From the NCBI GenBank assembly GCA_945873095.1, contig CAMCBU010000002.1, forward strand, positions 1 to 64,000: 64,000 bases of DNA. The letters run 5' to 3'. Positions 20,356 to 28,058 of the stretch are shown one piece after another. A model generated the notes under the pieces. It worked only from the letters and a program-made list of their open reading frames with translations. It was not told the DNA's origin and made no database searches. Each line of letters starts with the position of its first letter. The stretch's first letter is position 1. The position numbers and the translations under genes are program-made. This stretch comes from Klebsiella pneumoniae. Its GTDB lineage: Bacteria > Pseudomonadota > Gammaproteobacteria > Steroidobacterales > Steroidobacteraceae.

Positions 20356-21357
20356 CTAGGGATCGATCTCGTTGAGCACCAGCCGATCGATCCAACCAGG
20401 ACCCGTGAACGACTCAAAAAAACCGCAGTGCCCGCCGGTCGCGGTGGTGATGATCTTGAGTGTGGGCGGCTGCGCGATGCGCGCTAAGTCGATTGCAGGA
20501 ATGATCGGGTCGTCCAGTGCCGTCACCAGCGTCGAGGGCACCACGAGATTCGCCAGCCGATCGCCCGTGATCGCATAACCCGCAAAGTAGTCCTCAACCT
20601 GCGGGTAGCCCGCATGCGACAAAACGAGCTCGCGTGTCATCCGACGCAAATCCTGCGACGCCATCAATTCGTTCAGATCAAACTGACCGGGCCAAGCCTG
20701 TTGCTTCAGCCGTAGAGAGCGCGACCATTTGCGCACGAAATACCATCGATACAACAGCGCACCACGCTCGAGCGCATCGAGCGTCACCGCCGGATCGAGC
20801 ACCGGTGAAATCCCGATCGCGCGGTGAATTCGCAAATCGGCCCGCTGCGCCTGCGCCGCCACGCGCAGCATGAAGTTACCGCCCAAGGAAAAGCCGGCCA
20901 GCACCAACCGATCCGTGACGAAACGAGACTGGATTTCCTGGATTGCTCCGATGACCTCATCGAGACGACAAGAGTGGAACAAATCCCGATTCAGATGATG
21001 GGTATCGCCGTGATCGCGCAAGTTCAATCTGACGACATCGAAGCCCTGCGCATGCAGCGACTGCGCCAACGAGAGAACATACAGCGATTGCGCACTTCCC
21101 TCCCACCCGTGCAAGAGGGTGACGAGCGTAGGCGGCTTGTCGCGGTTGGGTGAACTCGCGGGCGCATGAAACGCTTGCAGACGCACACCATCGCCACAGT
21201 CGAGCAAATACTCCCGACTCGCTGCGAGCAGCGGTGCAGCGCGACGCTCGACGAGCGGCCGTCGTCCCGGGAAGCTCGGCAAAATCGACTGCAGGTGCTG
21301 GCCGCGCAACCACCAGCTCGGCTCGAAAATCATCTGCTCAGTCACGCAAGCCGGCAC
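20356..21357 (-). CDS. YheT-like alpha/beta hydrolase
   Basis: The 333-residue protein belongs to the YheT/ABHD1-3 family of serine hydrolases. The nucleophile elbow GFSLGGNF (serine about residue 152), an oxyanion-hole segment LVTLLHGWEGSAQS, an acid-bearing DDPIIP and a late histidine in TGGHCGFFE give the complete triad. Family members hydrolyse lipids or esters, but the substrate is unknown. The start is uncertain: ATG 21357 overlaps the ABC permease by 20 bases, GTG 21345 or ATG 21333 (MIFEPSWWL) are alternatives, and the latter does not overlap. The SPOR lipoprotein starts 10 bases downstream. Confidence 0.88.
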   Translation of the reverse strand: MPACVTEQMIFEPSWWLRGQHLQSILPSFPGRRPLVERRAAPLLAASREYLLDCGDGVRLQAFHAPASSPNRDKPPTLVTLLHGWEGSAQSLYVLSLAQSLHAQGFDVVRLNLRDHGDTHHLNRDLFHSCRLDEVIGAIQEIQSRFVTDRLVLAGFSLGGNFMLRVAAQAQRADLRIHRAIGISPVLDPAVTLDALERGALLYRWYFVRKWSRSLRLKQQAWPGQFDLNELMASQDLRRMTRELVLSHAGYPQVEDYFAGYAITGDRLANLVVPSTLVTALDDPIIPAIDLARIAQPPTLKIITTATGGHCGFFESFTGPGWIDRLVLNEIDP

Positions 21358-22120
21358 TACGACTCATCAATTGTAGAGCGATGAAGAACAACACCACCAC
21401 CGCGAGACTCATGATGGTGAAAGCGGCCAACACATTCACATCGCTACGACCGAGAAAACCGTAACGAAAGGCATTGACCATGTGCAGGATGGGATTGGCA
21501 TAAGAGAGGGTCCGCGCCCACTCGGGTAACAAATTGATCGAATAGAAAACACCGCCGAAATAGGTCAGCGGAGTCAGGATGAAGGTCGGGATCCAGTTGA
21601 CTTGATCAAAGTTTTTGGCGAACACGCCATTGATCAGCCCGGCGAGTGAGAAAATCGTTGCGGTCAAAAACACCGCCATGAAAATCGACAGCAGGTGCTG
21701 CACCGGCAGGTGGGTGAAAAACAAGGTCACCACGGTGACGGCAAGCCCGACCAACAGGCCTCGCAGCACGCCACCGCCGACATAGCCCAGCACGATCACC
21801 CAGTTGGGCAGCGGCGAGACGAGGACTTCTTCGAAATAGCGCCCAAACTTGGCGCCGTACAACGACGAGGAGACGTTGGCGTAGGAGTTGGTGATCACGG
21901 CCATCATGATCAGGCCGGGCGCGATGTACTGCATGTAATCCGTGCCGTCCATCGAACCGATACGCCCACCGATCAACGAACCGAAGATCACGAAATACAG
22001 CGCCGCCGTGACGACCGACGGCACGATCGTCTGCCCCCAGATACGCAGAATGCGGCCGAACTCTCGCAGGATAATCGTCTTGAAGCCGATCCATCGCGCT
22101 CGCGTGATCGTCTTGCTCAT
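21338..22120 (-). CDS. ABC-2 type transporter permease
   Basis: The 260-residue integral membrane protein has about six hydrophobic segments and the ABC-2 signature region DYMQYIAPGLIMMAVITNSYANVSSSLYGAKFGRYFEEVLVSPLPNW, typical of NodJ/YadH-type exporters. It pairs with the ATP-binding subunit encoded immediately upstream, whose end overlaps its start by four bases. Exporters of this type move polysaccharides, drugs or lipids outward, and the substrate is unknown. A FlhD-like gene lies upstream of the ATPase gene, so the pair may be regulated together with it. Confidence 0.92.
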   Translation of the reverse strand: MSKTITRARWIGFKTIILREFGRILRIWGQTIVPSVVTAALYFVIFGSLIGGRIGSMDGTDYMQYIAPGLIMMAVITNSYANVSSSLYGAKFGRYFEEVLVSPLPNWVIVLGYVGGGVLRGLLVGLAVTVVTLFFTHLPVQHLLSIFMAVFLTATIFSLAGLINGVFAKNFDQVNWIPTFILTPLTYFGGVFYSINLLPEWARTLSYANPILHMVNAFRYGFLGRSDVNVLAAFTIMSLAVVVLFFIALQLMSRSAGLRD

Positions 22121-23040
22121 GCCGGCACTCCGGACTTGTCGACGAGCCGCATGAAGATCTCTTCGAGGCGATTCACCTTGTTGCGCATCGAGAGAACCTG
22201 GACTCCATCGGCCGACAACTGGCTGAACAACTCGTTGAGATTACGATCTTTGCTGACCTCGACCTCGAGCGTTTGTGGATCGATGAGCGTCAAGTCGTAA
22301 CCCGCCATCTGCGGCGCGCGATCGATCGGCGCGCGTAAGCTGAGCACGAACGATTCGGTATGCAGCTTGCGCAACAGGCTGTCCATGCGATCCGCCTCGG
22401 CGATTTGGCCGCGATCGATGATGGCGATGTTACGACAGAGCGATTCCGCCTCTTCGAGGTAATGGGTCGTCAAGATGATGGTCGTCCCGCGCGCGTTCAA
22501 CTCACGCAGAAACTCCCACATCGAACGCCGGATCTCGATGTCGACGCCGGCCGTCGGCTCATCGAGAATCAACAAGCGCGGTTCGTGCATCAGTGCCCGC
22601 GCGATCATCAAACGGCGCTTCATGCCACCCGAGAGGGTGCGCGACATCTTGTGGCGCTTATCCCAGAGCGACAACGCCGTGAGATATTTTTCGGCTCGCT
22701 CGCGTGCCACCGAACGCGGGATGCCGTAAAAGCCCGCTTGATTGACGACGATGGTCTCCGGCGTCTCGAATTGGTTGAGATTCAGCTCCTGCGGCACGAC
22801 CCCGATGCAGGCCTTCGCCGCCTCGAGATCGCGGTCGAGGTCGTGGCCGAAAACGGCGATTCGGCCTGCCGACTTGCTCACGAGCGAGGTGCAGATGCCA
22901 ATGAGGGTGCTCTTACCCGCGCCGTTCGGCCCGAGCAGGGCAAAAAAGTCGCCCTCGGCAACATCGAGATCGATGCCTTTGAGAGCTTGGACGCCGTTGC
23001 GGTACTGTTTGACGAGACCGCGAACCTCAAGTGCTTGCAT
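22117..23040 (-). CDS. ABC transporter ATP-binding protein
   Basis: The 307-residue ATPase has Walker A LLGPNGAGKSTLIGI (about residues 36-50), the signature LSGGMKRRLMIARAL, Walker B LLILDEPTAGVD and the switch histidine in ILTTHYLEEAE. It resembles YadG / DrrA-type subunits. The C-terminal 70 residues form the usual regulatory tail (EVSKDRNLNELFSQLSADGVQVLSMRNKVNRLEEIF). It overlaps the permease gene by four bases. The upstream FlhD-like gene ends 45 bases before its ATG. Confidence 0.95.
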   Translation of the reverse strand: MQALEVRGLVKQYRNGVQALKGIDLDVAEGDFFALLGPNGAGKSTLIGICTSLVSKSAGRIAVFGHDLDRDLEAAKACIGVVPQELNLNQFETPETIVVNQAGFYGIPRSVARERAEKYLTALSLWDKRHKMSRTLSGGMKRRLMIARALMHEPRLLILDEPTAGVDIEIRRSMWEFLRELNARGTTIILTTHYLEEAESLCRNIAIIDRGQIAEADRMDSLLRKLHTESFVLSLRAPIDRAPQMAGYDLTLIDPQTLEVEVSKDRNLNELFSQLSADGVQVLSMRNKVNRLEEIFMRLVDKSGVPA

Positions 23041-23085
23041 GCGGGCGAGAAGATACCACGCCGGCGCTGTTTTTCGCGGACGCGC

Positions 23086-23706
23086 TCAGGCGGGAACCGC
23101 CGGACGTGACAGCGACGCCAAGCGCTGCACACCCGCGTAGGTGGTTTGCCAGAGCCGCCGATGATCCGCGGCGTTGGCCGCCTCAAGGCGACGCCCCCAG
23201 AACCAAGGATCGGTGTTCCAGCGCAGGCGCAAACCGCCGCGATTGCGATCCGCAAGCGGATCGAGCTCAGGCAGGGGGAGCGCGCTCAGTCTCGCCACCA
23301 CTTGCGGTGCGAGGCCGAGCAGCAACGTCGCCGCGACGGCTCTGCCCCGACACACCTGCCACGCGAAATGACAGAGCAAGCGGACATAGTCGCGGCCCGA
23401 CGCGGTCGACCAAATCTCTCGGTGAGCATCGCACTGATCGTCCGCTTGTTCGCCCTCGAAGACGGTGCTCGGATCGAACGGCAGATCGAATAAAAGATAG
23501 GGCGCCTCCGCGACCTGCTTGAGAGCGACCTCGGTGAGACCACTCCACAGGGCGCGATCCGCGCAGGCGACGATGGAGACGGCGGGATCACGGCCGATCA
23601 AATTGTGGCGGATCAGCTTCAAGCCGCGAAAATTAAGATCGCCGACCTGACGAATGATTTCGCGATCGACGCTGTGGGTGAAATCGGTTTCAGTTGGCTC
23701 TTTCAT
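23086..23706 (-). CDS. FlhD-like protein with two tandem FlhD-like segments
   Basis: GGAGG upstream fixes ATG 23706, giving 206 residues (the track's earlier start lacks a site). By eye, residues 19-78 (DLNFRGLKLIRHNLIGRD ... ALKQVAEAPYLLFDLPFD) follow E. coli FlhD (DINLSYLLLAQRLIVQD ... MVKLAETNQLVCHFRFD) in order and spacing. Residues 105-164 repeat it (GRAVAATLLLGLAPQVVARL, LSALPLPELDPLAD matching FlhD [31 protein letters not shown]). FlhD works as a dimer that supports FlhC in DNA binding, so this would be a fused dimer. The FlhC-like gene lies divergently next door, and the ABC exporter follows 45 bases downstream. Assignment is from motif reading, not a search. Confidence 0.6.
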   Translation of the reverse strand: MKEPTETDFTHSVDREIIRQVGDLNFRGLKLIRHNLIGRDPAVSIVACADRALWSGLTEVALKQVAEAPYLLFDLPFDPSTVFEGEQADDQCDAHREIWSTASGRDYVRLLCHFAWQVCRGRAVAATLLLGLAPQVVARLSALPLPELDPLADRNRGGLRLRWNTDPWFWGRRLEAANAADHRRLWQTTYAGVQRLASLSRPAVPA

Positions 23707-23780
23707 GCATTCCTCCGTTGTTTGACGAAAAATGATGGCCGAGTGCGCCTTGGAATGCAGCCTGAGTTTTGGGATATTTT

Positions 23781-23797
23781 GAGTGCAAATACCACTC
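23781..23797. promoter_or_regulatory. Inverted repeat between the divergent FlhD-like and FlhC-like genes
   Basis: GAGTG, spacer CAAATAC, CACTC in the 115-base gap that must hold both promoters. The spacer contains AAATA, a core of the known FlhDC half-site, and GAATGCA occurs twice nearby (about 23751 and 23803), so autoregulation by the pair is plausible. The half-site match is only partial. Confidence 0.4.
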
Positions 23798-23821
23798 ATA
23801 TTGAATGCATCGGGAGTTGTC

Positions 23822-24436
23822 ATGCGTGTTACTGATGATCGTTACCGTCGCGACCGCTCGCGTCTCGAACTCGCCCTGCGCCTCGTCAAACACGAGGCAC
23901 GCACCCAAACCATCAGACAGTGGACCGGCCTCAGCGATGACCGTGTTCGCAAACTGATCCGCTCCTACATTCGTCCCGGCGCAGCCATCCGTCGTCATCG
24001 TGGCAAGTCACCACAACAAGTCGGATTTTTTCTTCGATCTGCCCAACTCGACCACGACACCCACGTGCTCGCAGCGATGCTCGTGCTGTTCGGTGTTCTC
24101 CCGACACGACAACGCGGATCAGCGCCACGTCGCGCGGCGCCGATCCAACAAGGCAGGCTGCTCTGTGACGCCTTCGATGCGTACACGCGCATCGTCGACA
24201 ACGCCCGGATCGACTTCGAACGTGCGGCTTTCCTCGCCGACGCCTTGAGCACGGGCGATGAAATCCGTTTGCAATGGTGCGAGCACTGCGGCGGCGTCAA
24301 CGTGATCGAAGCGCTGCGCTTGCGCGAAGTCGAATGTCGCGCTTGCAGCGAGATGCTGCCGCCCCAGCGCCCTGGCAGAGCGGTACGCGCGACGACACGT
24401 CCGCCTGCTACACTGAGTCACCGAACAGGGCTCTGA
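23822..24436 (+). CDS. FlhC-like transcriptional regulator
   Basis: ATG 23822 is preceded by GGGAG; the track's earlier ATG is not preferred. The 204-residue protein matches FlhC in sequence order. The N-terminal helix-turn-helix region is ELALRLVKHEARTQTIRQWTGLSDDRVRKLIRSYI (E. coli FlhC has [34 protein letters not shown]). The C-terminal zinc site CEHCGG and CRAC (Cys153, Cys156, Cys172, Cys175) corresponds to the four zinc-binding cysteines of FlhC. It lies divergently from the FlhD-like gene with 115 bases between. No flagellar gene is in the window, so the target regulon is unknown. Confidence 0.8.
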   Translation: MRVTDDRYRRDRSRLELALRLVKHEARTQTIRQWTGLSDDRVRKLIRSYIRPGAAIRRHRGKSPQQVGFFLRSAQLDHDTHVLAAMLVLFGVLPTRQRGSAPRRAAPIQQGRLLCDAFDAYTRIVDNARIDFERAAFLADALSTGDEIRLQWCEHCGGVNVIEALRLREVECRACSEMLPPQRPGRAVRATTRPPATLSHRTGL

Positions 24437-24480
24437 ATTCGAACGAGGTCGTTTCCGTTTCAGTGCGCCCGGATCACGCC

Positions 24481-25386
24481 ATGCGCGCTTTGCCAGAACA
24501 CCGTCAAGCCAATTTCCTCGCAGGTCCCTACATCGACCGCCGCGCGCATTTGCGTGAGGTATCGAATTGGCAGGCTGAGGCGCGAGGGGATCCGCACGCA
24601 CGATTTTTATTGAGTCGGGGTACGACGCTGGCCGTCGATATGGATCCGCTGCGGGCGGCGTTCGTCGACCATCGTCATCCGCTCGTGCAACAAGCGGCGG
24701 ATTCGGCCATGGTTCTGCTCGGTTGGTTCGAAGAGAGCCGCTGCGTGCTGATCCAAATCGACGAGGCGTTCGCAGCACCGATCGAGATGCGTTTCGAGGA
24801 ACTGCGTCCGCTGGCCTCGGAACTTGATGCGGCGGAAGCCGGCTTGTTGGCGTATGCGCGTGCCTTGATCCATTGGCAAAAACGCCATCGTTACTGCGGT
24901 AGCTGCGGCGCGCCCAACGAAGCGCAACGCGGTGGCCATGTCATGCACTGCAGCAATGCGAGTTGCGGCGTCGATTGCTTCCCCAGAATCGACCCCGCCA
25001 TCATCGTGCTCGTCACCGACGGCGATCGGGCGTTGCTCGGCCGCCAAGCGTCTTGGGCCCCGCATCGCTATTCGACCATCGCGGGCTTCGTGGAACCCGG
25101 CGAGAGTCTCGAGGATGCCGTCGCACGTGAAGTGCTCGAAGAAACCAGCGTGGTCATCAGCCACTGCCGCTACCACTCATCGCAGCCCTGGCCGTTTCCC
25201 TCCTCGCTGATGCTCGGCTACTTGGCAACGGCCGTGCCGGGCTCCCCCGCGATAGCGGGCGATGAGCTCGAAGATGCTCGCTGGTTCAGCCGCGCGGATG
25301 TCCGCGACGGTCGCGCGATTCTGCCGCCCGTCACCTCCATCTCGCGACGCTTGATCATGCACTGGCTCGACGCCGAGTCACGCTGA
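24481..25386 (+). CDS. nudC: NAD(+) diphosphatase / NAD-RNA decapping Nudix hydrolase
   Basis: NudC cleaves NAD(H) and removes NAD caps from RNA 5' ends. The true start is ATG 24481 (301 residues), not the track start inside the FlhC-like gene. A four-cysteine zinc site (RYCGSCGAPN ... HCSNASCGVDC) precedes the Nudix box GFVEPGESLEDAVAREVLEETSV, and the NudC-specific signature SSQPWPFPSSLMLGY follows. All catalytic glutamates of the box (REVLEE) are intact. It begins 44 bases after the FlhC-like stop, then the TANGO2-like gene follows after 20 bases. Confidence 0.95.
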   Translation: MRALPEHRQANFLAGPYIDRRAHLREVSNWQAEARGDPHARFLLSRGTTLAVDMDPLRAAFVDHRHPLVQQAADSAMVLLGWFEESRCVLIQIDEAFAAPIEMRFEELRPLASELDAAEAGLLAYARALIHWQKRHRYCGSCGAPNEAQRGGHVMHCSNASCGVDCFPRIDPAIIVLVTDGDRALLGRQASWAPHRYSTIAGFVEPGESLEDAVAREVLEETSVVISHCRYHSSQPWPFPSSLMLGYLATAVPGSPAIAGDELEDARWFSRADVRDGRAILPPVTSISRRLIMHWLDAESR

Positions 25387-25406
25387 GTCGCGCGGAGTCA
25401 CGCCGC

Positions 25407-26198
25407 ATGTGTCTCGCCGCCGTCGCGTTCGACACGCACCCCCACTATCGCGCCGTGGTGGTGGCCAATCGGGACGAGTTCCACGCTCGAGCTGCCGCAC
25501 CGCTTGCGCTCTGGCACGATCGACCGAACATTTTGGCGGGCCGTGATCTGCAGGCGGGCGGCACTTGGCTGGGTCTCGAGCAGCGATCGCGCTTTGGTCT
25601 CGTGACCAACTTCCGCGAAGCTCTGAAAATGCCCGAGGCACCGACGCGCGGCGACCTCGTCCCCGCCTTTCTGACGAGTTCGGACTCGGCAGAATCGCAT
25701 CTCGATTCGCTGGCACGCCATGCGAGTCGCTATGCCGGCTTCAACCTGCTGCTGCACGATGGTGATGCGCTTTGGTATGCCAGTAACCGCGATGCCCAGT
25801 TCGCTCGGCGACTCTCCGCCGGCGTGCACGCACTGAGCAATCACGTGCTCGACACGCCTTGGCCCAAACTGCTGCGGCTGCGCGGCGCCTTGGCAGATTG
25901 GTCGAACGCCGGCGCGACGGATCCGGCTGCGCTTTGGCAGGCACTCGCTGATCGCGAACGCGCCCCGCTCGATCGCTTGCCCGATACCGGTATCGGCGCT
26001 GCGTGGGAGTCGATCCTCTCCTCACCCTTCGTACTCACCGAGGGTTACGGAACTCGTTGCTCCACCCTGCTGCTGCTTGATCGACTCGGAAACTGGTCGC
26101 TCGAAGAACGCCGCTACGACGCAGCGGGGCAGCCGGACGGGCAAATCCGCTGGCAAGCAACACGCGCCAAGTGGCCGCCCGAAGCAGCGAGTCTCTGA
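25407..26198 (+). CDS. TANGO2-like NRDE-domain protein
   Basis: The 263-residue protein begins MCLAAVAFDTHPHYRAVVVANRDEFHARAAAPLALW; the NRDE motif and Cys2 match the TANGO2/DUF833 family, linked to heme handling and metabolic homeostasis in eukaryotes and largely unstudied in bacteria. Cys2 may become N-terminal after methionine removal and act as a nucleophile, since the family resembles Ntn hydrolases. It lies 20 bases after nudC and 17 bases before tamA, in a same-strand run. Confidence 0.9.
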   Translation: MCLAAVAFDTHPHYRAVVVANRDEFHARAAAPLALWHDRPNILAGRDLQAGGTWLGLEQRSRFGLVTNFREALKMPEAPTRGDLVPAFLTSSDSAESHLDSLARHASRYAGFNLLLHDGDALWYASNRDAQFARRLSAGVHALSNHVLDTPWPKLLRLRGALADWSNAGATDPAALWQALADRERAPLDRLPDTGIGAAWESILSSPFVLTEGYGTRCSTLLLLDRLGNWSLEERRYDAAGQPDGQIRWQATRAKWPPEAASL

Positions 26199-26215
26199 AG
26201 TAGAATCGGGGCACG

Positions 26216-28057
26216 ATGCTGCTCTCGTTCATCTCGAATAGTCGTCGTCGCGCGGCATGCGCCGGAGTGCTGGCGGCGCTATGGTCGGTGATGGTGAGCA
26301 ATCCCGCCCGCGCCGACATCGACATCCAGATCAATGGCGTGGAAGGCGAGCTCCGTCGCAACGTGCTCGCCTATCTCAGTCTCGAGCGCTACAAGGGTCG
26401 CGACGATCTCGATGCCAGTCTGGTCGAACGTCTGCAAGAGCGCGCCGTTCGCGAAGCGGCTGCCGCACTGCGCCCCTTCGGTTACTACGATGCCAAGGTC
26501 GAAGCCTTGGTCGACAAGATCGACGCAACGCGCTGGCGTGCTCGCCTGCAAATCGACACCGGTATTCCAGTCATGATGCAGGATGTGATCCTGCGCGTCG
26601 AAGGGCCCGGCGTCGAGCACCCCGCGTTTGCGGAAATACTGCGAGATCCACCGTTACGTATCGGTAGGCGACTCGATCACGCCGCCTACGACTCGATCAA
26701 AGATTCGCTGCGTCGTACCGCCGCGACGCTCGGTTTCGTCGAGGCGCAGCTGACGAGCAGCGAGCTGCGGGTCGACCCCGAGTTGAAAACCGCAACGGCT
26801 ACGCTGATTTTGCAAACCGGGCCTCGCTACAGCTTCGGCTCGACTCTCATCGAGCAACGCTCGTTGGACGAAAGCCTGTTGCGCCGTTATCTACGCTACG
26901 AAGACGGCTCACCCTACGACGCCACTCAACTGCTACGCACCCAGTTCGCGCTGGACGACAGTCAGTATTTCTCGGCGGTGGAGGTGCTCGCTGGCGAGCC
27001 CGATTCTCAAACTCGCCTTATTCCAGTCAGCATCCGCACCGAACCCAACCGGCGTAACCGATATTCAGCCGGTGTGGGATTCGCGACCGACAGCCGTGCG
27101 CGCGGCACACTCACTTGGGAGAATCGGCGACTCAACGACAAAGGGCATCGACTGCGGGCTGACGTGAAAGCCGCACAAGTCGAGCAGTCTTTCGAGGCGC
27201 GCTACCTCGTTCCCATCGGGGATCCCGCACTGGAAAAATTCACCACCGAGTGGCGCTACTCGCGCGATGAGCTGGGTGACCTCGACACGCGAACGACTCG
27301 ACTGCAGCCGTCGATCACGCAGGTGCGTGGCGACTGGCAACGGGTATTCTTTGCCTCACTGAGCCGAGTGCGCACGGCGACCGCCAATTCCGCTCGTACG
27401 ACCTCTCTCGATACCAGTGATACGCTCGTCATACCCGGGATCAGTCTTGCCTCGGTGCCTCGCGGGTATCTTGGTGAGGCGCTGTTCTCGCGAGGTCTGT
27501 TGGCTGAGCTGCGCGGCTCCACTCAAAATCTCGGCGCGCCCGACGACTATTTGCAATTACGTATCGAGGGCGAACGGGCATTCGACCTCGCACCCCAGTG
27601 GCACCTGTTTCTTCGCGGTCAAGTTGGGGCGACTTGGGTATCCGCAACGCAAAATCTGCCGGGCACCGAGCGCTTCTTTGCCGGCGGCGATCGGAGTGTG
27701 CGTGGCTTCGGCTACACCGATCTCTCACCAACCGATGAGCTGGGCGCGAAAGTCGGCGGTCGCCATCTGTTGACGGCCACTGCCGAAGTCATTCGCGATC
27801 TGCCGCGCAACTTCGGCATTGCGGCGTTCGTCGATGTGGGCAATGCCTTCGACAACTTCGGTGATCCACTGCAATATTCAGCCGGCATCGGGCTGCGACT
27901 GCGTTTACCCGTCGTCACTCTGGGGATCGACATCGCACAACCCTTGACCAATCCGGCTTGCCGCAGTCTCCGCCCCGACCCGCGCTGCAGCGTTGAGAGC
28001 GGCTTCGACAAGCCCTCCGGCCCGCGTTTGCACCTGAATTTCTCGCCGAAACTGTGA
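26216..28057 (+). CDS. tamA: Translocation and assembly module outer-membrane protein TamA
   Basis: TamA, an Omp85 family protein, works with TamB to insert autotransporters and other proteins into the outer membrane and to move lipids between membranes. The 613-residue protein has an N-terminal signal peptide (ending near NPARAD), three POTRA-like domains with the repeated glycine/aromatic pattern (up to about residue 275), and a 16-strand barrel with the Omp85 L6-type motif FAGGDRSVRGFGYTDL (about 484-499). The final strand reads RLHLNFSPKL, ending in a hydrophobic residue pattern. It stops one base before tamB. Confidence 0.94.
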   Translation: MLLSFISNSRRRAACAGVLAALWSVMVSNPARADIDIQINGVEGELRRNVLAYLSLERYKGRDDLDASLVERLQERAVREAAAALRPFGYYDAKVEALVDKIDATRWRARLQIDTGIPVMMQDVILRVEGPGVEHPAFAEILRDPPLRIGRRLDHAAYDSIKDSLRRTAATLGFVEAQLTSSELRVDPELKTATATLILQTGPRYSFGSTLIEQRSLDESLLRRYLRYEDGSPYDATQLLRTQFALDDSQYFSAVEVLAGEPDSQTRLIPVSIRTEPNRRNRYSAGVGFATDSRARGTLTWENRRLNDKGHRLRADVKAAQVEQSFEARYLVPIGDPALEKFTTEWRYSRDELGDLDTRTTRLQPSITQVRGDWQRVFFASLSRVRTATANSARTTSLDTSDTLVIPGISLASVPRGYLGEALFSRGLLAELRGSTQNLGAPDDYLQLRIEGERAFDLAPQWHLFLRGQVGATWVSATQNLPGTERFFAGGDRSVRGFGYTDLSPTDELGAKVGGRHLLTATAEVIRDLPRNFGIAAFVDVGNAFDNFGDPLQYSAGIGLRLRLPVVTLGIDIAQPLTNPACRSLRPDPRCSVESGFDKPSGPRLHLNFSPKL

Positions 28058-28058
28058 T

